From the NCBI RefSeq assembly GCF_902686445.1, contig NC_062224.1, positions 49,971,156-50,035,155 of the forward strand: a DNA stretch of 64,000 bases, read 5' to 3'. The DNA is from Sciurus carolinensis. Taxonomy: Eukaryota; Chordata; Mammalia; Rodentia; Sciuridae. The position numbers were made by a program, and so were the translations under genes. Position 1 is the first letter of the stretch. Each line of letters starts with the position of its first letter. Positions 10,121 to 20,945 of the stretch are shown here, piece after piece. The notes below the pieces were generated by a model that did not search any database, was not told the origin of the DNA, and saw only the letters and a list, made by a program, of their open reading frames with translations.

Positions 10121-11888
10121 CTTTTCTTCCTCAAGTTTCAGCTCAAGATTACCAAGTTCTGGAAATCAAAGCAGACGCTCCTATCTCTGTGCCACCATAA
10201 GCGTTTGTTTTTTAAGTTACAGTAGAGCACTTGTCACATTTTGTATCACACATGATTCTTGTAGCCTTCTCATCACAGCTAATAGGTGAAAAGTCCCTTA
10301 AGGATGGAGGTACAATGTAGACACTCCACAAAAGTCATCGGGTTCCATTGAGAAATCTACCTTTAGGTTAGGCTTATGTTCCTTAAGGAGGTATCATAGA
10401 CATGTTCATTAGATCATCCTTTTGATTTTAAAAATATGAATATTAATACTGCTTTTGAATATTATTATGAAACCCACCCATATGTCTGGAATGTTCCTAC
10501 AGCTTTGTGCAAAGTGGCATTTAGGCAACTTGACTTTGAATCTCCAGGCACCAGATAGTAGGGAGTGATTCTCTCTGGGGTTTAGAGGTTAGCAGCAGTA
10601 GAATTCAATCATATCACATGGTAAAAAGGTTCACAGGTGAACATTTTCTAGCACTTAATCTGTTAAGCACTGTGATGATCAAATAAATACTTCTAGAAAT
10701 ATAAAGTTTACAGGGACAACAGCTGAACTGTGTAGAAGAAGATTTAAAGTTTGTTCATTTCTTCCCCTAGTTTCTAGTTTAGAAAGTTGATTTCCTTGTT
10801 CCTATGTTTCACACTGTCCAGTTGATTTTAAGAAATTGTTGGAGTCATTACAGCAGGTGAGTGAAGGAAGAAATCAGAAAAGGACATGAAAACTATTGCC
10901 AGAAATACCCATAATCACCATTTTAGTCGATTATGTGGACTCCCTAAGAAGATAACATGTTCGGCAGTACTCATAAAAAAGATGTCTTGATTTTCTCCAA
11001 TCTTTGGGAAGCCTTTTGAGCCTCTCAGATATATAAAAAGACTGGGCAGCTTTCCTTTTTCTTCTTTTTTCAATTGACATCTTCCAGGGAAAATGTTGCA
11101 TATGATTTTCAAGGCTAATTTGCCTTTTTGTCTTAGCAGTGTTCCTTACTACAAATTAGCTCTCTCTGCCCTCCCTTCCCTGAGCTAGGGAGGATCCTTC
11201 AAAATTCCTAACTGGCAGCCCTGTGGAGAGATGGGAGGGAGGGAGGATGAGGGAGGGAGGAAGGAGGGAGGCAGGGAGGGAGGGAGAGGTAGAGGGTGTC
11301 TATGCTGCATACATGTGGTACAGGCAGGGCGATCAGAACGCTAACAGAAAGGCAATGTAATTCTATGTTTCTCGTAAGTATGTTAGCCCTGCGGGGAACT
11401 GAGCTTGCCAGTCTACTTGGAGAGGAAAAGTAGATTTGGGGAAGGTGGAAGGGGTCAATTCATAAAGTGACTTCTTCCTCAGCTATGATAAGAGCATTTG
11501 CTGATCTTCAGTGGCTGTCTGGTGCCTCCTGGTCAGATTGGACTCTGTCCCTCTGAGATACTTGATTTTGTGAAAGGGACACACCTATCTGCAGGAAAGA
11601 AGATACTGACCAGATTGCAAGCGGTAGGTTGTGACATTCAGCATGTTTATGCAGCAGAATTGCTGAGAGATGCAGAGAGAGGGGGTTGCTTGGGCTGGCT
11701 GATTTATCTGCAATAGGGAATGTTTTATTTTAATTGTCAGTTTAAAAAAGAATTGTTGCTTAGGCTAAGGTAGCAGTGAAAAATTCTGTGCTCTAAGCTT
11801 TCTACATTTGTGTTTGATGTGGTTTATGTGTTTGTGCAGTTTAAAGAAGCTAGCGAGGGCTCACCTTTAAATAACCTGCAGCTTCCTA

Positions 11889-11889
<1 letters not shown>
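10121..11889 (+). other. Upstream flank of the FRMD4A exon
   Basis: Mostly unique sequence. The left part (10121-10370) resembles an old L2 3' end but is too diverged to assign. A GGGAGG-type tract lies at 11229-11290. No other gene signal was found. Confidence 0.4.
11229..11290 (+). repeat. GGGAGG-rich purine tract (G-quadruplex candidate)
   Basis: A run of GGGAGG and GGAAGG units containing well over four GGG triplets separated by 1-4 bases, about 0.9 kb upstream of the FRMD4A start codon. It is a simple-sequence purine tract with G-quadruplex potential on the + strand. Confidence 0.75.
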
Positions 11890-11891
<2 letters not shown>

Positions 11892-11944
<53 letters not shown>

Positions 11945-11950
11945 CTCTCT
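11892..11950 (+). repeat. (CT)n microsatellite upstream of the FRMD4A exon
   Basis: About 24 uninterrupted CT units followed by a T-interrupted pyrimidine stretch, ending about 210 bp before the FRMD4A start codon. A mirror-repeat polypyrimidine tract of this kind can form triplex DNA and is often length-polymorphic. Confidence 0.95.
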
Positions 11951-12162
11951 AAGCACAGTTCCCACCCCATCCTCCAACATCCCCCTGCACTCCTCCCCAC
12001 CCCATGGGAAATGTGGCCCAGCTTCACCTTGAGCCTTTTGCACCCTAAGTCTGGATTCCCGGCTGGTTTGCTGTAGGTGTTTGTGGATGCTCTGCAGCAG
12101 CCCTGGCCCAGGCGGACTGACTCTGCAGGAGTGTTTGTGCATGGGAATCGGCATCGGAGATC
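11951..12162 (+). promoter_or_regulatory. FRMD4A: Probable 5' UTR / proximal flank of the FRMD4A exon
   Basis: This stretch between the CT repeat and the start codon is moderately GC-rich but has few CpG and is not a CpG island. It holds two ATGs in one shared frame at 12087 and 12141 and two AG dinucleotides usable as acceptors (ending 12076 and 12128). No convincing TATA box was seen. Whether transcription starts here or the exon is spliced in from upstream cannot be decided from sequence alone. Confidence 0.4.
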
Positions 12163-12207
12163 ATGGCAGTGCAGCTGGTGCCGGACTCTGCTCTCAGCCT
12201 GCTGATG
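12163..12207 (+). CDS. FRMD4A: FRMD4A, N-terminal coding exon (partial, 15 codons)
   Basis: The 15 codons read MAVQLVPDSALSLLM and stop exactly at a GTGAGT donor, leaving phase 0. This matches the first 15 residues of canonical human FRMD4A as I remember it, except for Ser instead of Gly at residue 12 (AGC versus GGC, one base). In the known protein the next residues are MTEGRRC, the start of the FERM domain, so an exon join after Met15 in phase 0 is expected. FRMD4A is a scaffold with an N-terminal FERM domain and coiled coils; it links cytohesin/ARF6 activators to the Par-3 polarity complex at epithelial junctions. The start codon context is atcATGg, with G at +4. Two upstream ATGs (12087, 12141) lie in another frame. 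The 5' edge of the exon is not fixed: it may be a transcription start, or an acceptor after the AG at 12076 or 12128. The rest of the gene is outside the window. Confidence 0.88.
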
Positions 12208-12213
12208 GTGAGT
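12208..12213 (+). other. FRMD4A: Splice donor of the FRMD4A N-terminal exon
   Basis: The bases ATG|GTGAGT fit the U2 donor consensus and fall exactly where the known protein changes from MAVQLVPDSALGLLM to the FERM-domain exon. Reading through the donor gives VSVLGRRW, which is not FRMD4A sequence; this supports splicing here. Confidence 0.85.
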
Positions 12214-15200
12214 GTGCTGGGGAGGAGGTGGGGCCCAGGCAGCGCCTACTCCAGCCTTCCCTGCACCGGGGGTGTGGGGGTGGGGGGCTGCTGCTGCAGC
12301 TGCTGCAATGGCTGCGGACAGGTTAAACACCGCTCTGCTTCATCCTGCAGGCTCTTTTGAAATGATTTCTTGGGTCAGAGTATCAGCATGACTAAGCATT
12401 CCCAGGGAAAAGATGCAGTAGGTTTGCCATTTTAGAAACTTGTTGCTGAATACTATTTTGAGAGATGTGCTTGCAAACAGGTGCTAAGAGCCCCTCAAAA
12501 TAGACCACTAGGATGTCTCCCCCTGGGGCTCCAACATCCTTTGCCCTTGGTCTTTGGAACTGAAATCCAGAGAACCATGTTTGTTTGTTTGTTGTTTATT
12601 TTCTTCCCATGACAGCTGTGGAATTTTCGTCCGCAGAGTGATTGAATAGGATCTTCCCTCCAGGGCCCAAGTGTCTGTTCAGATTTCCCAGTAGAACCTG
12701 GAGAGGTTCACAGTGACCCTTGTGACACTTGGGCTACAGAGTTGGAGGAAACTCCTCTCCCATCTCTGGTTGACAGGGAGATGCTGGCCAACTCACCCAG
12801 ACATTTATATGTGTGTGAACCACTGACCTACTTTACTTCCCCCGGCATGATTTCCATGATGTTAAGAAGTCCTGGCTCTTAGCATTTTAAAGCAAACACA
12901 GACCATGGCATCATCTGGTTGTAATCTGGTTGACTTTTTGCTTGACCCTCCATTCAGAGTTTGCTTTTGCTGTTATTTTGCCCCTCCCTCCTCCTCTGCT
13001 GAGTAGCTCACAAGTCAGGGCAAAAGGGTCGCTGGCAGTAGCCTGCGTCAGGTTGGCACAGGAATGTTCCCAACATTTACACGAGAGATTTTATGGAAAG
13101 TGCTTCTGCTGGGCATATTGATCTGTGTTTTCTGACTGAGAAGGGAAATGCAGCTTGGTGAGGCCTGATGAGTTTATTAAGGTGATTTGGAGGTGTAGGC
13201 AGTGGGGAGCCTGCCTTTTGCAGGGCAAGCCAGGTCAAGATAAGGAGGACAGATACGCTGCTTTGTTACTTAGAATGTCATTTGGCCCACAGAGACATTT
13301 GGATTGCAGAAATTTCATGGGCCTCCATGACTTCTGATTTCACTGGGGGAAAAGTAATAGGAGTAAGAGTCCTTTTCTGAAGAGTTTGCCCTTTACTCGT
13401 TTTTCTTTCTCACTAATGCTGTTGTCTGAGATACCTTATCTTCCACTGCCTACCGGCCTCAAATGTACTATCATATCTATGAAGAGCAGGAGACTTCTAG
13501 GGACCTGGGAGTCTGAGTTATGTGCACAAATATACAGGCACGTGCACTGATATGCATGCATGCACATACAAGTTATCTACTAAGGCTTAATGGATATGAA
13601 TTTTGCCATATGTTCGTATAAAGAAAAGTTTTCTTGAAAAATAACTCCAGAAAGAGTAAGGCCTGCTTGTGTGTGACTGCACTGAATTCTCCTTTATGCT
13701 TAGATATGTGTCTGCTTTTACTCCAAGACTCTGAAGATAAATCCTTGGTACCCAAGCAGAATGCAGCTCAGCATCCCAGTTCAGCTGTTCCTGACATGCA
13801 CACACACTCAGGCTCCCAAACATTGTGCTTGCTGTGTTGTCCGTCACTGCCACTCAGATCTGATCCTTCATTCGTCAGTGGCATCTGCCCTAAAATGTCT
13901 CCCTAGAACTCACCTCCTGCCTTGATTAAGGGATGGGGTTCTCCTCTCTCTCGGAAGCTGGGGAAGTGATCTTGACGCTGATGGACCATTAGATGAGAGC
14001 ACCCTGGAGCAAAACGTGTGTAATTGGAGGCGCTGCATATTTTCTGGTTCGTGTTTGGCTCAGGGACATTTTCCCCTGTGGACTTTGGTGTTCTTTTCTT
14101 TTTAAAGGGTAAACCCCAAAGTAATTGCTTCCCTGACACGTTGCATGATGAGTCTCAAAATTTATAAGCAAGTGCAAGAGAAAAGAAAGGAGGAAAAGAA
14201 GCCATTTAGTGGAGCTTCTCTGGCTGTGAGTTCAGGAAGGAAGCTGTAAACATTATTATTTATTAGCTCATTAATCAGCCGATCAGTTCTCAGTATTTAT
14301 CGAGCGACTGCTCACTGGGGAAAAGTAGTGTGGTGTAATAGCAAGCCAGAGCTCACAAACGCACAGCAGGGGGGAATCAATACCTGGTAGGCAGTTTGCA
14401 GTTATCTTTTTGGAGTATAAGAGCCTTTGTGCTGAAGACCAATGGGACAGGTCATCTGGCCATGCCCCTTGCTTTTGGATAAGAAAGAACCAAAGTTACA
14501 TTAGGTTTGGAAATGATGCTGGGAAAATATGATTATGTGGTTCTGGAAGCAGCCACAGATTCTGGAGGGTTGGAGAGCCCTGTGTGCTGTCTCCAGCTTT
14601 GCCACTTTTGGGGTCATCATGTGTAGATCACACCTCTCCTGGTTTCTCAGTTCTGCCTCTTGCTGAGAGGGTTGTACTAATCTCTAGGGCTCCTTTCAAC
14701 TCATGGAACACAATTTAAGATGTTGAGGGATGGTGTCTAGAACAGGACTCCTGGATAACCAACTCGAACACTCAGCATTATGTCCTCATTTCCAACCTAC
14801 CACACGATCAGTGTTGCTTTCAGAATGTTGGGATTTCATCCTGCCCATAAGGCTCTACCGCCAGGGCAAGTATATTTCATCTTATTAGCTAAAAGGATGA
14901 TCATGATTTGTTCACACTTTGCTGTCAGGAGTCCTACCCCAGGAAACTGATGACCTTTGAATGGCGTCTAAGGTATCTTTCCAGGCTGGGTTTGGGTCAT
15001 CTGGGAGGGTTGAGCTAAGAGCATGCCCTGACCCTCTCAAGGTGGGAGGACCTTGCTGTTTCTTTAGTGGAGAGAAGCAGTGGGAGTGATGAGCATCTGT
15101 GCAAGATGGGGTTCCTCAAATGACCAAGGAGGGGTGGCCTTGAAGAGAAGGCAGGTGCTAATGGTGGAGATGGTCTCACGTACCCCCCAAAGGCCTCCCC

Positions 15201-16274
15201 CGACCATCTTTGCAGGAATCTCAGAAGCAAAAGAAGATACCAATGTATTCACTACGGTGTAGGGAGCCCTCAGCTGGATATGACTAATCACAGGATAGAA
15301 AACTCTTGGCTCTGTGTCATTTGTTGAAATCACGTGTTCAGGAAAACTGCAAGGGCTTGAGTGTGGTAGAGCTAGGAATTTCTTGCTCATTTCTTTAAGT
15401 CCAGAGTAGAGATGCGGAATGAAGGGGCTACTGAGATGGTTACGCCTTTTTAGTTCTCAGATTTGGAAAACACAGATCTTTGGGGCAACTAGATTAAAAT
15501 ACTTTTAATATAAGTCAGCTAGCTAGATAATAATGCAAATTATGCTTTTCTGTAAACAAAGTGTTTTTATACACATTAACTAATGTAATCCCTTTCACGA
15601 TTTATTTTTAGGTTAAAAAAAAAAAGAAATCAGATTTTAGGAATGTGTCAGTGGTTACAGCTAAAATTAATGTCGCAAAGTCTCAGCATGTGGGTTCTCT
15701 GAAGCCAAGCCAGTATTTTCCCTGCTACCACATCAAAACTCAAGTGCTTAACTCCCAGGACCTTCTAGCACTTTGGACGACCCTCAACCCTGAGCCATTC
15801 TGCCCTTTCTGGGTCTTTAGGTGGATGATCCTATCTTCCTGTTTATTACCTATTGTTTACTATGTTGAAGGGTAAATTTAAAATGATACCATGAGTCTAA
15901 GTCAAAATGTCTGGTTTGACTCTGGCAAGTAGAAATTGTTTTATATTTGTAAAGGACTTGAAGCATTTTTTAACGCTTCGTTTTTCAGATTGTTTTTTCT
16001 AGGCTGTTGCCACGGGTTATGTTTTACAATAGAGAAATTTAATATGTAAAACCTCCAATTCACAAGTTAGAGAAATTAATGGGTGATTGTTTGTAATGAA
16101 TGAAGGATGTGAATTAGATGATCCTGAAGGCTCTTTCCATTGTAAAACTTTGATTTCTTACTTTTGAGCTTATTTTGAATAGACTAGCTGCTTGGTCTGT
16201 TTTTAACAGAGTTCATTTGATTACCTCCTGTTGTGTAACTTTATCTCCCTCGTTTCATTATAATTTTCTTTCTG
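12214..16274 (+). other. FRMD4A intron, repeat-poor stretch
   Basis: Four kilobases without a recognised transposable element, unlike most of the window. GC is higher near the exon (for example a CTG/TGC-rich patch at 12280-12312) and falls to the right. ORFs here are short and overlap on both strands, as expected by chance. A piece at 14190-14340, with the homeobox-like core ATTAGCTCATTAATCAGCC, looks like constrained non-coding sequence, but this is only an impression. Confidence 0.5.
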
Positions 16275-16361
16275 GATTGGGAATGTGGTTCTGTGGTAGA
16301 ACACTTGCCTAGTATGTGCAAGGCCCCTGGGTTCAATACCCAACACCAGAAAAAAAAAAAA
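16275..16361 (+). mobile_element. ID SINE, sense
   Basis: GGGAATGTGGTTCTGTGGTAG, TGCAAGGCCCCTGGGTTCAAT and an A-tail. A stand-alone ID without the B1 part. Confidence 0.92.
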
Positions 16362-18269
16362 TCTAAAATTAAATTCTTTGACCCTGTTCCTCACTTGGAC
16401 ATTTTCTTTCTTAACTAATCCACAAATATTTGCTGAGCATTTTATCTGTTCCATACAAGAAACATACAAGCAAGTCACTGACTTGTATAATATAATTGGA
16501 CAGAGAAGATGAAGGTACATAGGAATTATAATGCCACTTCTTTACATATGAAATATAGAGACGACTTAAGATGATCACATAGCAACTGTAACCAAGTGAC
16601 TTGAGGAGGGGTTTCTTGAAGCTTAAGTAAGGTGTTGAGGAATGAATGGGTTAGAAGAACAGATTCAAGGTACATGGCATGATTGTTACATCAGAGTTTA
16701 GATTATTTGGAAGATGAAGGGTTGACTGGTTTGGATAGATTTCCTGTAGGTGATGAGGGGTTACAAGATCTGAAAGGCAGGTGGGGTGTAAAGATGTTCT
16801 TCTAGTTCTATTAATAATCTAATTTTCCTCTATGTTTGACCTATCTCTATTTGGAGTTTTCAGTGGATCTTCTCAGATCCAAAATGACAAAAGGCACAGA
16901 ATAAAATTGAGTTCTGTCTTGAGAAATCTTGTTTTTGAGTTAATATTAGTAATCTTTATATTTTTCAAAGTGCTTTTTGTCTCTTGACTCACCAGATGTT
17001 CTCAACCCTACAGGCAGGCTGGGAACTCTGTCATCTTGTTTCATGATAAACTTGGGTCCAGAGGAGTTAATGACCCAAGATGCCTCAGATAAATTTTGAT
17101 GAATATGAGATGCTATTCTACTTTTCATAATGATTAAGTCATAAATTTGAAAAAAATTTGATATTACAAACTATGGAGATTCAGAGAATAATAGTAATAT
17201 GGTAATATAGAATGTAGCTATCTAAAATATTGTTTTCTGAGTTGGGACATCTTAGTGTTAGGCCTAGGGCAGAGGTCCTGTATGTTTGGATATTGGGTGA
17301 AACTGATTCTTAGTGTCATTTGTCTTTGTGGTTTGTCTGAAATAGGCTAATTGTCAGAAAGTCTCCGGGAACTGGTCATATCATTATTATATTGGACTCA
17401 GTACTAAAATCTTTCAAATATTCTGCCAGCCATGTTATAAACTATAGTTTTTCAATGGGTATATCTGAAATCAGTACATTAAGAGTTTTTTTTTTTTAAT
17501 TAAGTCTAATGTACAAATGTATCTTTCAGTGGGTGAAGTTTGAAGTCAGTGATTGTAACTCTTTCAGATCATGTTCTGCAGATCTTTAAAATTTCACTTT
17601 CGGATAAATCTGTTTCTGTGGGTCTAAGCAACAGAGACTGACTCAATCACCAGCATTAGCAAAAAGGGTGACTTATTGACTCATGTAGCTGGGGAGTCCC
17701 AGGAATAAAAGAGCCCCAGGGGAGGCTGGATGGAGGACTTTGAATGATAGTGTCAGAACCCATTCCTTTGGTTCTTCGTACCTTGACCCTGCTTTTTCTG
17801 TGTTGACTTTAGTCTCTGGCATATTCTTTCCCCCCAAAAGTGTTCTAGGGTCCCTTGTCCTCAGAGTTAGTGAAGGCAGGTAAATAAGCAGGACTTTACT
17901 TATGTGTCACTGTTCACAGATCTGTCTTGTCCTGGGCCAATTTCTGGTTTTAGGGATAGGAATTTCTGACCAAGCACTTAGCTCCTGTGTCTAGACCTAT
18001 AGGGAGGAAGCAGGTATATTGGTATCACCTGGAGTGGAAAGGGCAGGTTCCTAATGGAGAAGAGCTATTTGACCAGAAAGGGGCAGGGGTGGCTAACAAG
18101 GGAAAGAAAATAGATGGTTATTATAGTGTTCTGCACCTTATGTACCATTGCAGGGCTCTTATGAAATTAACCATGGAGGAAGCATCAGTGACTTCTAAAT
18201 CATGGGTTTAGTTCTCTCAAAATAAATATAACTGGAGATCCACTTGTCTGAATATTTTATGCTAGGTTG
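16362..18269 (+). other. FRMD4A intron, little recognised
   Basis: Mostly unique. The stretch 17640-17960, with TGACTTATTGACTCATGTAG, resembles an old MER-type repeat I cannot name. No exon-like ORF with family features was found. Confidence 0.4.
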
Positions 18270-18405
18270 AACACATCTCACCATCTGTAAAATGATACAA
18301 TAATAGTGACCCCATTAGATTTGGGATAATTCAATGAGACTGCATGTTAAGTGTTCAGCCCTGTTTTTGGCCCAATGCAAATGCATAGTAAGTATTAGTA
18401 GTTGC
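18270..18405 (+). mobile_element. MIR, sense
   Basis: CACCATCTGTAAAATGATAC followed by a region ending in TGCATAGTAAGTATTAGTAG, the order seen in MIR between CATCTGTAAAATGGG and CATAGTAAGCGCTCAATAAA. Confidence 0.7.
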
Positions 18406-19143
18406 TCGCTTTGTCTTAAATGATAGGAAGTGATCATCCCTTCCAAATTTGTCTCAATGAACTCCTGCACAAGATGCAAACTGACATAAAACAAAACAGA
18501 AGTTGCCCAACTCTGTCTTTTGGTGTTCTAGTCTCTGGGCAATAAGTGACCATCTCTGGACAAACAGCTAGTGATTTTTATAAATTAGATGTTCCTAGGG
18601 TCATGTGAACCAGTCCAGTCATGCACAAATTTAAATTACATTCCTGCCTTAAATAACGAACAAAAATTTCTAATCCTCTGAAGAGAGATGACTAAAATAT
18701 GGACGGCAATATGTTCTCTCTGGCAAATGTAAAATGTGCGCCTTTCAGGCCTGCTGCACATGATGGGCAGCTATTAGTGCATCTCTGCTAAAAATTAATT
18801 GCATGACTGCTCTTTGAAGCTTAGTAGTGGTTTGGAAAGCACATATTACAGGTGCAGGTAGCAGTTTCTCATTGAATTTTGTGCCAGAATATGAACTTAA
18901 TGGAACATATGGTATTTAGCCTGGTCGTAATCAAAGGTGCTGGAAGTTTGCCTGACTGAGACCATGTGGTACAAATCAAGTGAGGAGACTGAACTCCAAT
19001 GTCAGGCTAACTTTGGCTTGCAGTTCAGACTGCCTTGCAATGACTGCTCTTTACGACCTGGGTATCAAACTTAGTCTCACAGTCTAGACCTGGAGAAGCA
19101 GTGTCCTGAGTGGTAGACCAAGTTCATTTCCTCAAGAAACATA
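18406..19143 (+). other. Repeat-free AT-rich block, possible conserved non-coding element
   Basis: No repeat recognised. The block 18620-18960 has homeodomain-like cores (TAAAAATTAATTGCATGAC) and almost no CpG. Conservation is a guess from texture only. Confidence 0.3.
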
Positions 19144-19767
19144 ATGTATACCAGTGGTTTTAAGGATCATCTGTACAGCGATGACACCCAGATCATGTCT
19201 TTGACTAGGACTGACTACAAAACCAAACACTTACCAGATTTATGCTCTTGTTATCCCATAGTTACCTCAAACTTCTCATCTTCTCCCTGGTCCATAAACC
19301 TTGCCTTGGGTGGTGGTAGCATGATTTTGCCTGTCACCTGGGACTCACCTTTGACCTCTTGCTCTCTCTCATGCACCTGGTCTGGTTGCAGCTTATGCTG
19401 CTTCTGCTTCCTCAGTTTCTCTCTAATCTGCCACCTCCTGCCCAATCCCCTCACCCCAACCTTAGTCCAAGCCACAAACCTCTCCCACCTGAGTTCCCTG
19501 CAGAGCCTGTTTTGCTGCTGCTAGTCTCTGAACTATTGTCTGTCCTCGCTGCTTTTTCCAGAGGGATATTTATAAACAGAAGGTCTAAGTTTTCTACCTG
19601 AAATTCTCCAATGACGCCTGATTATATAAGGGATAAGAAGCAGGTTTTTAATATTCTACATTACTTAAAGATCTCGCCTCTGTCCACTCTCCCAACCTCA
19701 TGTCCCACACTGTTCCCTCCTCTACCCCTCAAAGTTCATGCTCTGGCAGTGTTGAAGTACACTCATG
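19144..19767 (+). mobile_element. L2 LINE, sense, ORF2 C-terminal remnant
   Basis: Starts TGGTTTTAAGGATCATCTGT then GATGACACCCAGATC, the L2 'ADDTQ' region. It then follows L2 order through CTCACCTTTGACCTCTTGC and TTAGTCCAAGCCACAAACC to TCTCCAATGACGCC. Frames are broken. Confidence 0.75.
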
Positions 19768-20250
19768 GAGTGCTTAATGACAGATACCCTTTCTGAGAAG
19801 TGTGTCCTTAGGTGATTTCATCAGGGCGCAAACATCATGGAGTGTCCTGACACACGCCGGGATGGTGTGGGTTAATTACGCCATGTGGCCTCTCATTGGT
19901 CAATGTGACATGGAGCAGACTGCTGCCAAACACCACTGTTTTACAGTAAATTTTTTTACAATAAGTAGGAACACACTAAAATACTTGAAAAAGTGTAGTG
20001 TCAAAAATTCATAAACAGGTAATACAATCATTTATTATCACACTCAAATGCTATGCATTGTACATAATCAGGCATGCTAATCTTCTAATCAGCTGGCTGC
20101 ACAGTAGGTTTGTTTATACCAGCATTAGCACAAGCAGGTGAGTATTAGGGTGGCTATAATGTCACTAGGCAACAGAAAAATTTCATTATAGTCTTGTGGA
20201 ACCATCGTCATTTATAAGGTCTGTTGTTGACCAAAACACAGTGTATAACT
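19768..20250. mobile_element. Degenerate Tigger-type (TcMar) DNA transposon
   Basis: Left end GTGTCCTTAGGTGATTTCATC and AAACATCATGGAGTGTCCTG; right end AATGTCACTAGGCAACAGAA, GAACCATCGTCATTTATAAG and TGTTGTTGACCAAAACACAG. These match both ends of a recalled non-autonomous Tigger family; the exact family is not certain. Confidence 0.65.
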
Positions 20251-20356
20251 GTTTCTAACTCCTACAAGGGACAGACTGCCTCAAATCTGTAAACTTTTGA
20301 GTGTATTCTTTCCACTGTCTGGATTTTTCCTCTTTCTTGTCTTCCTTTTCACTTTC

Positions 20357-20480
20357 TCCTTCATATATATATATGAAGGATACATATACAAGCATATACA
20401 CATATATGCTTATAATACATATGTGTATATACTTGTATTTGTGTATATCCAGATATATACACACATACGTATATATAATT
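20357..20480. repeat. AT-rich palindromes (TA/CA repeat)
   Basis: 20357-20380 is a perfect 24-bp palindrome around ATATATAT. 20387-20405 pairs with 20419-20437 (18 of 19 bases, 13-base loop). The rest is alternating TA/CA. Small ORFs here are artefacts of the repeat. Confidence 0.85.
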
Positions 20481-20574
20481 TAATTGATTGTATGTGATAT
20501 TTAACACATGTATCTGCTTTCCTTTATAAATTATGTCTTACAAATATAGAAGACTTCTCATCCATTCACTCAGC

Positions 20575-20945
20575 ACATACTCATTGAGTGCCTACTGTCT
20601 TCTGGACACTGTTCTGATGTGGAGGATACAATGGTAAAAAAGACAGATAAGGTTTTTGCTGTCATCAAGCTTAGGTTCTCCTTGGGGAAAAAATAAAACA
20701 GAAAAATAAACACACTGAAAATAACTAAAAGAACTAACAGGGAGTGATGGGTGCTCCAAAGTGAGTTAAAAACCATTATTAGCCCATGGTGTTTGGATGA
20801 CAGCTTTAGAATGGAAGGTGGAGGAAGGCTTTCCTAAGGAGGCGATATTTCAGTTACAGTATGAATTACAAGAAGTCAATGGTGAAAATCATGGGTGGGG
20901 CATTCCAACTGGGGCAAAGGCCCTGGGGTAGGAAGTTTAGCAGGC
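20575..20945 (-). mobile_element. L2 LINE 3' region, antisense
   Basis: Starts with the reversed L2 end (CATTGAGTGCCTACTGTCTTC), then GTCATCAAGCTTAGGTTCTC, AAGGCTTTCCTAAGGAGGCG and GGCAAAGGCCCTGGGGTAGG, all in antisense L2 order. Confidence 0.8.

Noticed and set aside
11229..11290. Direct repeats resembling a CRISPR array or satellite
   Set aside because: The units are simple GGGAGG variants without spacers; this is a mammalian simple repeat.
11824..12330. 168-codon minus-strand ORF across the CT repeat and FRMD4A exon
   Set aside because: It is made by the (CT)n repeat read as Arg-Glu and by the CTG-rich patch; it overlaps a real exon on the other strand.
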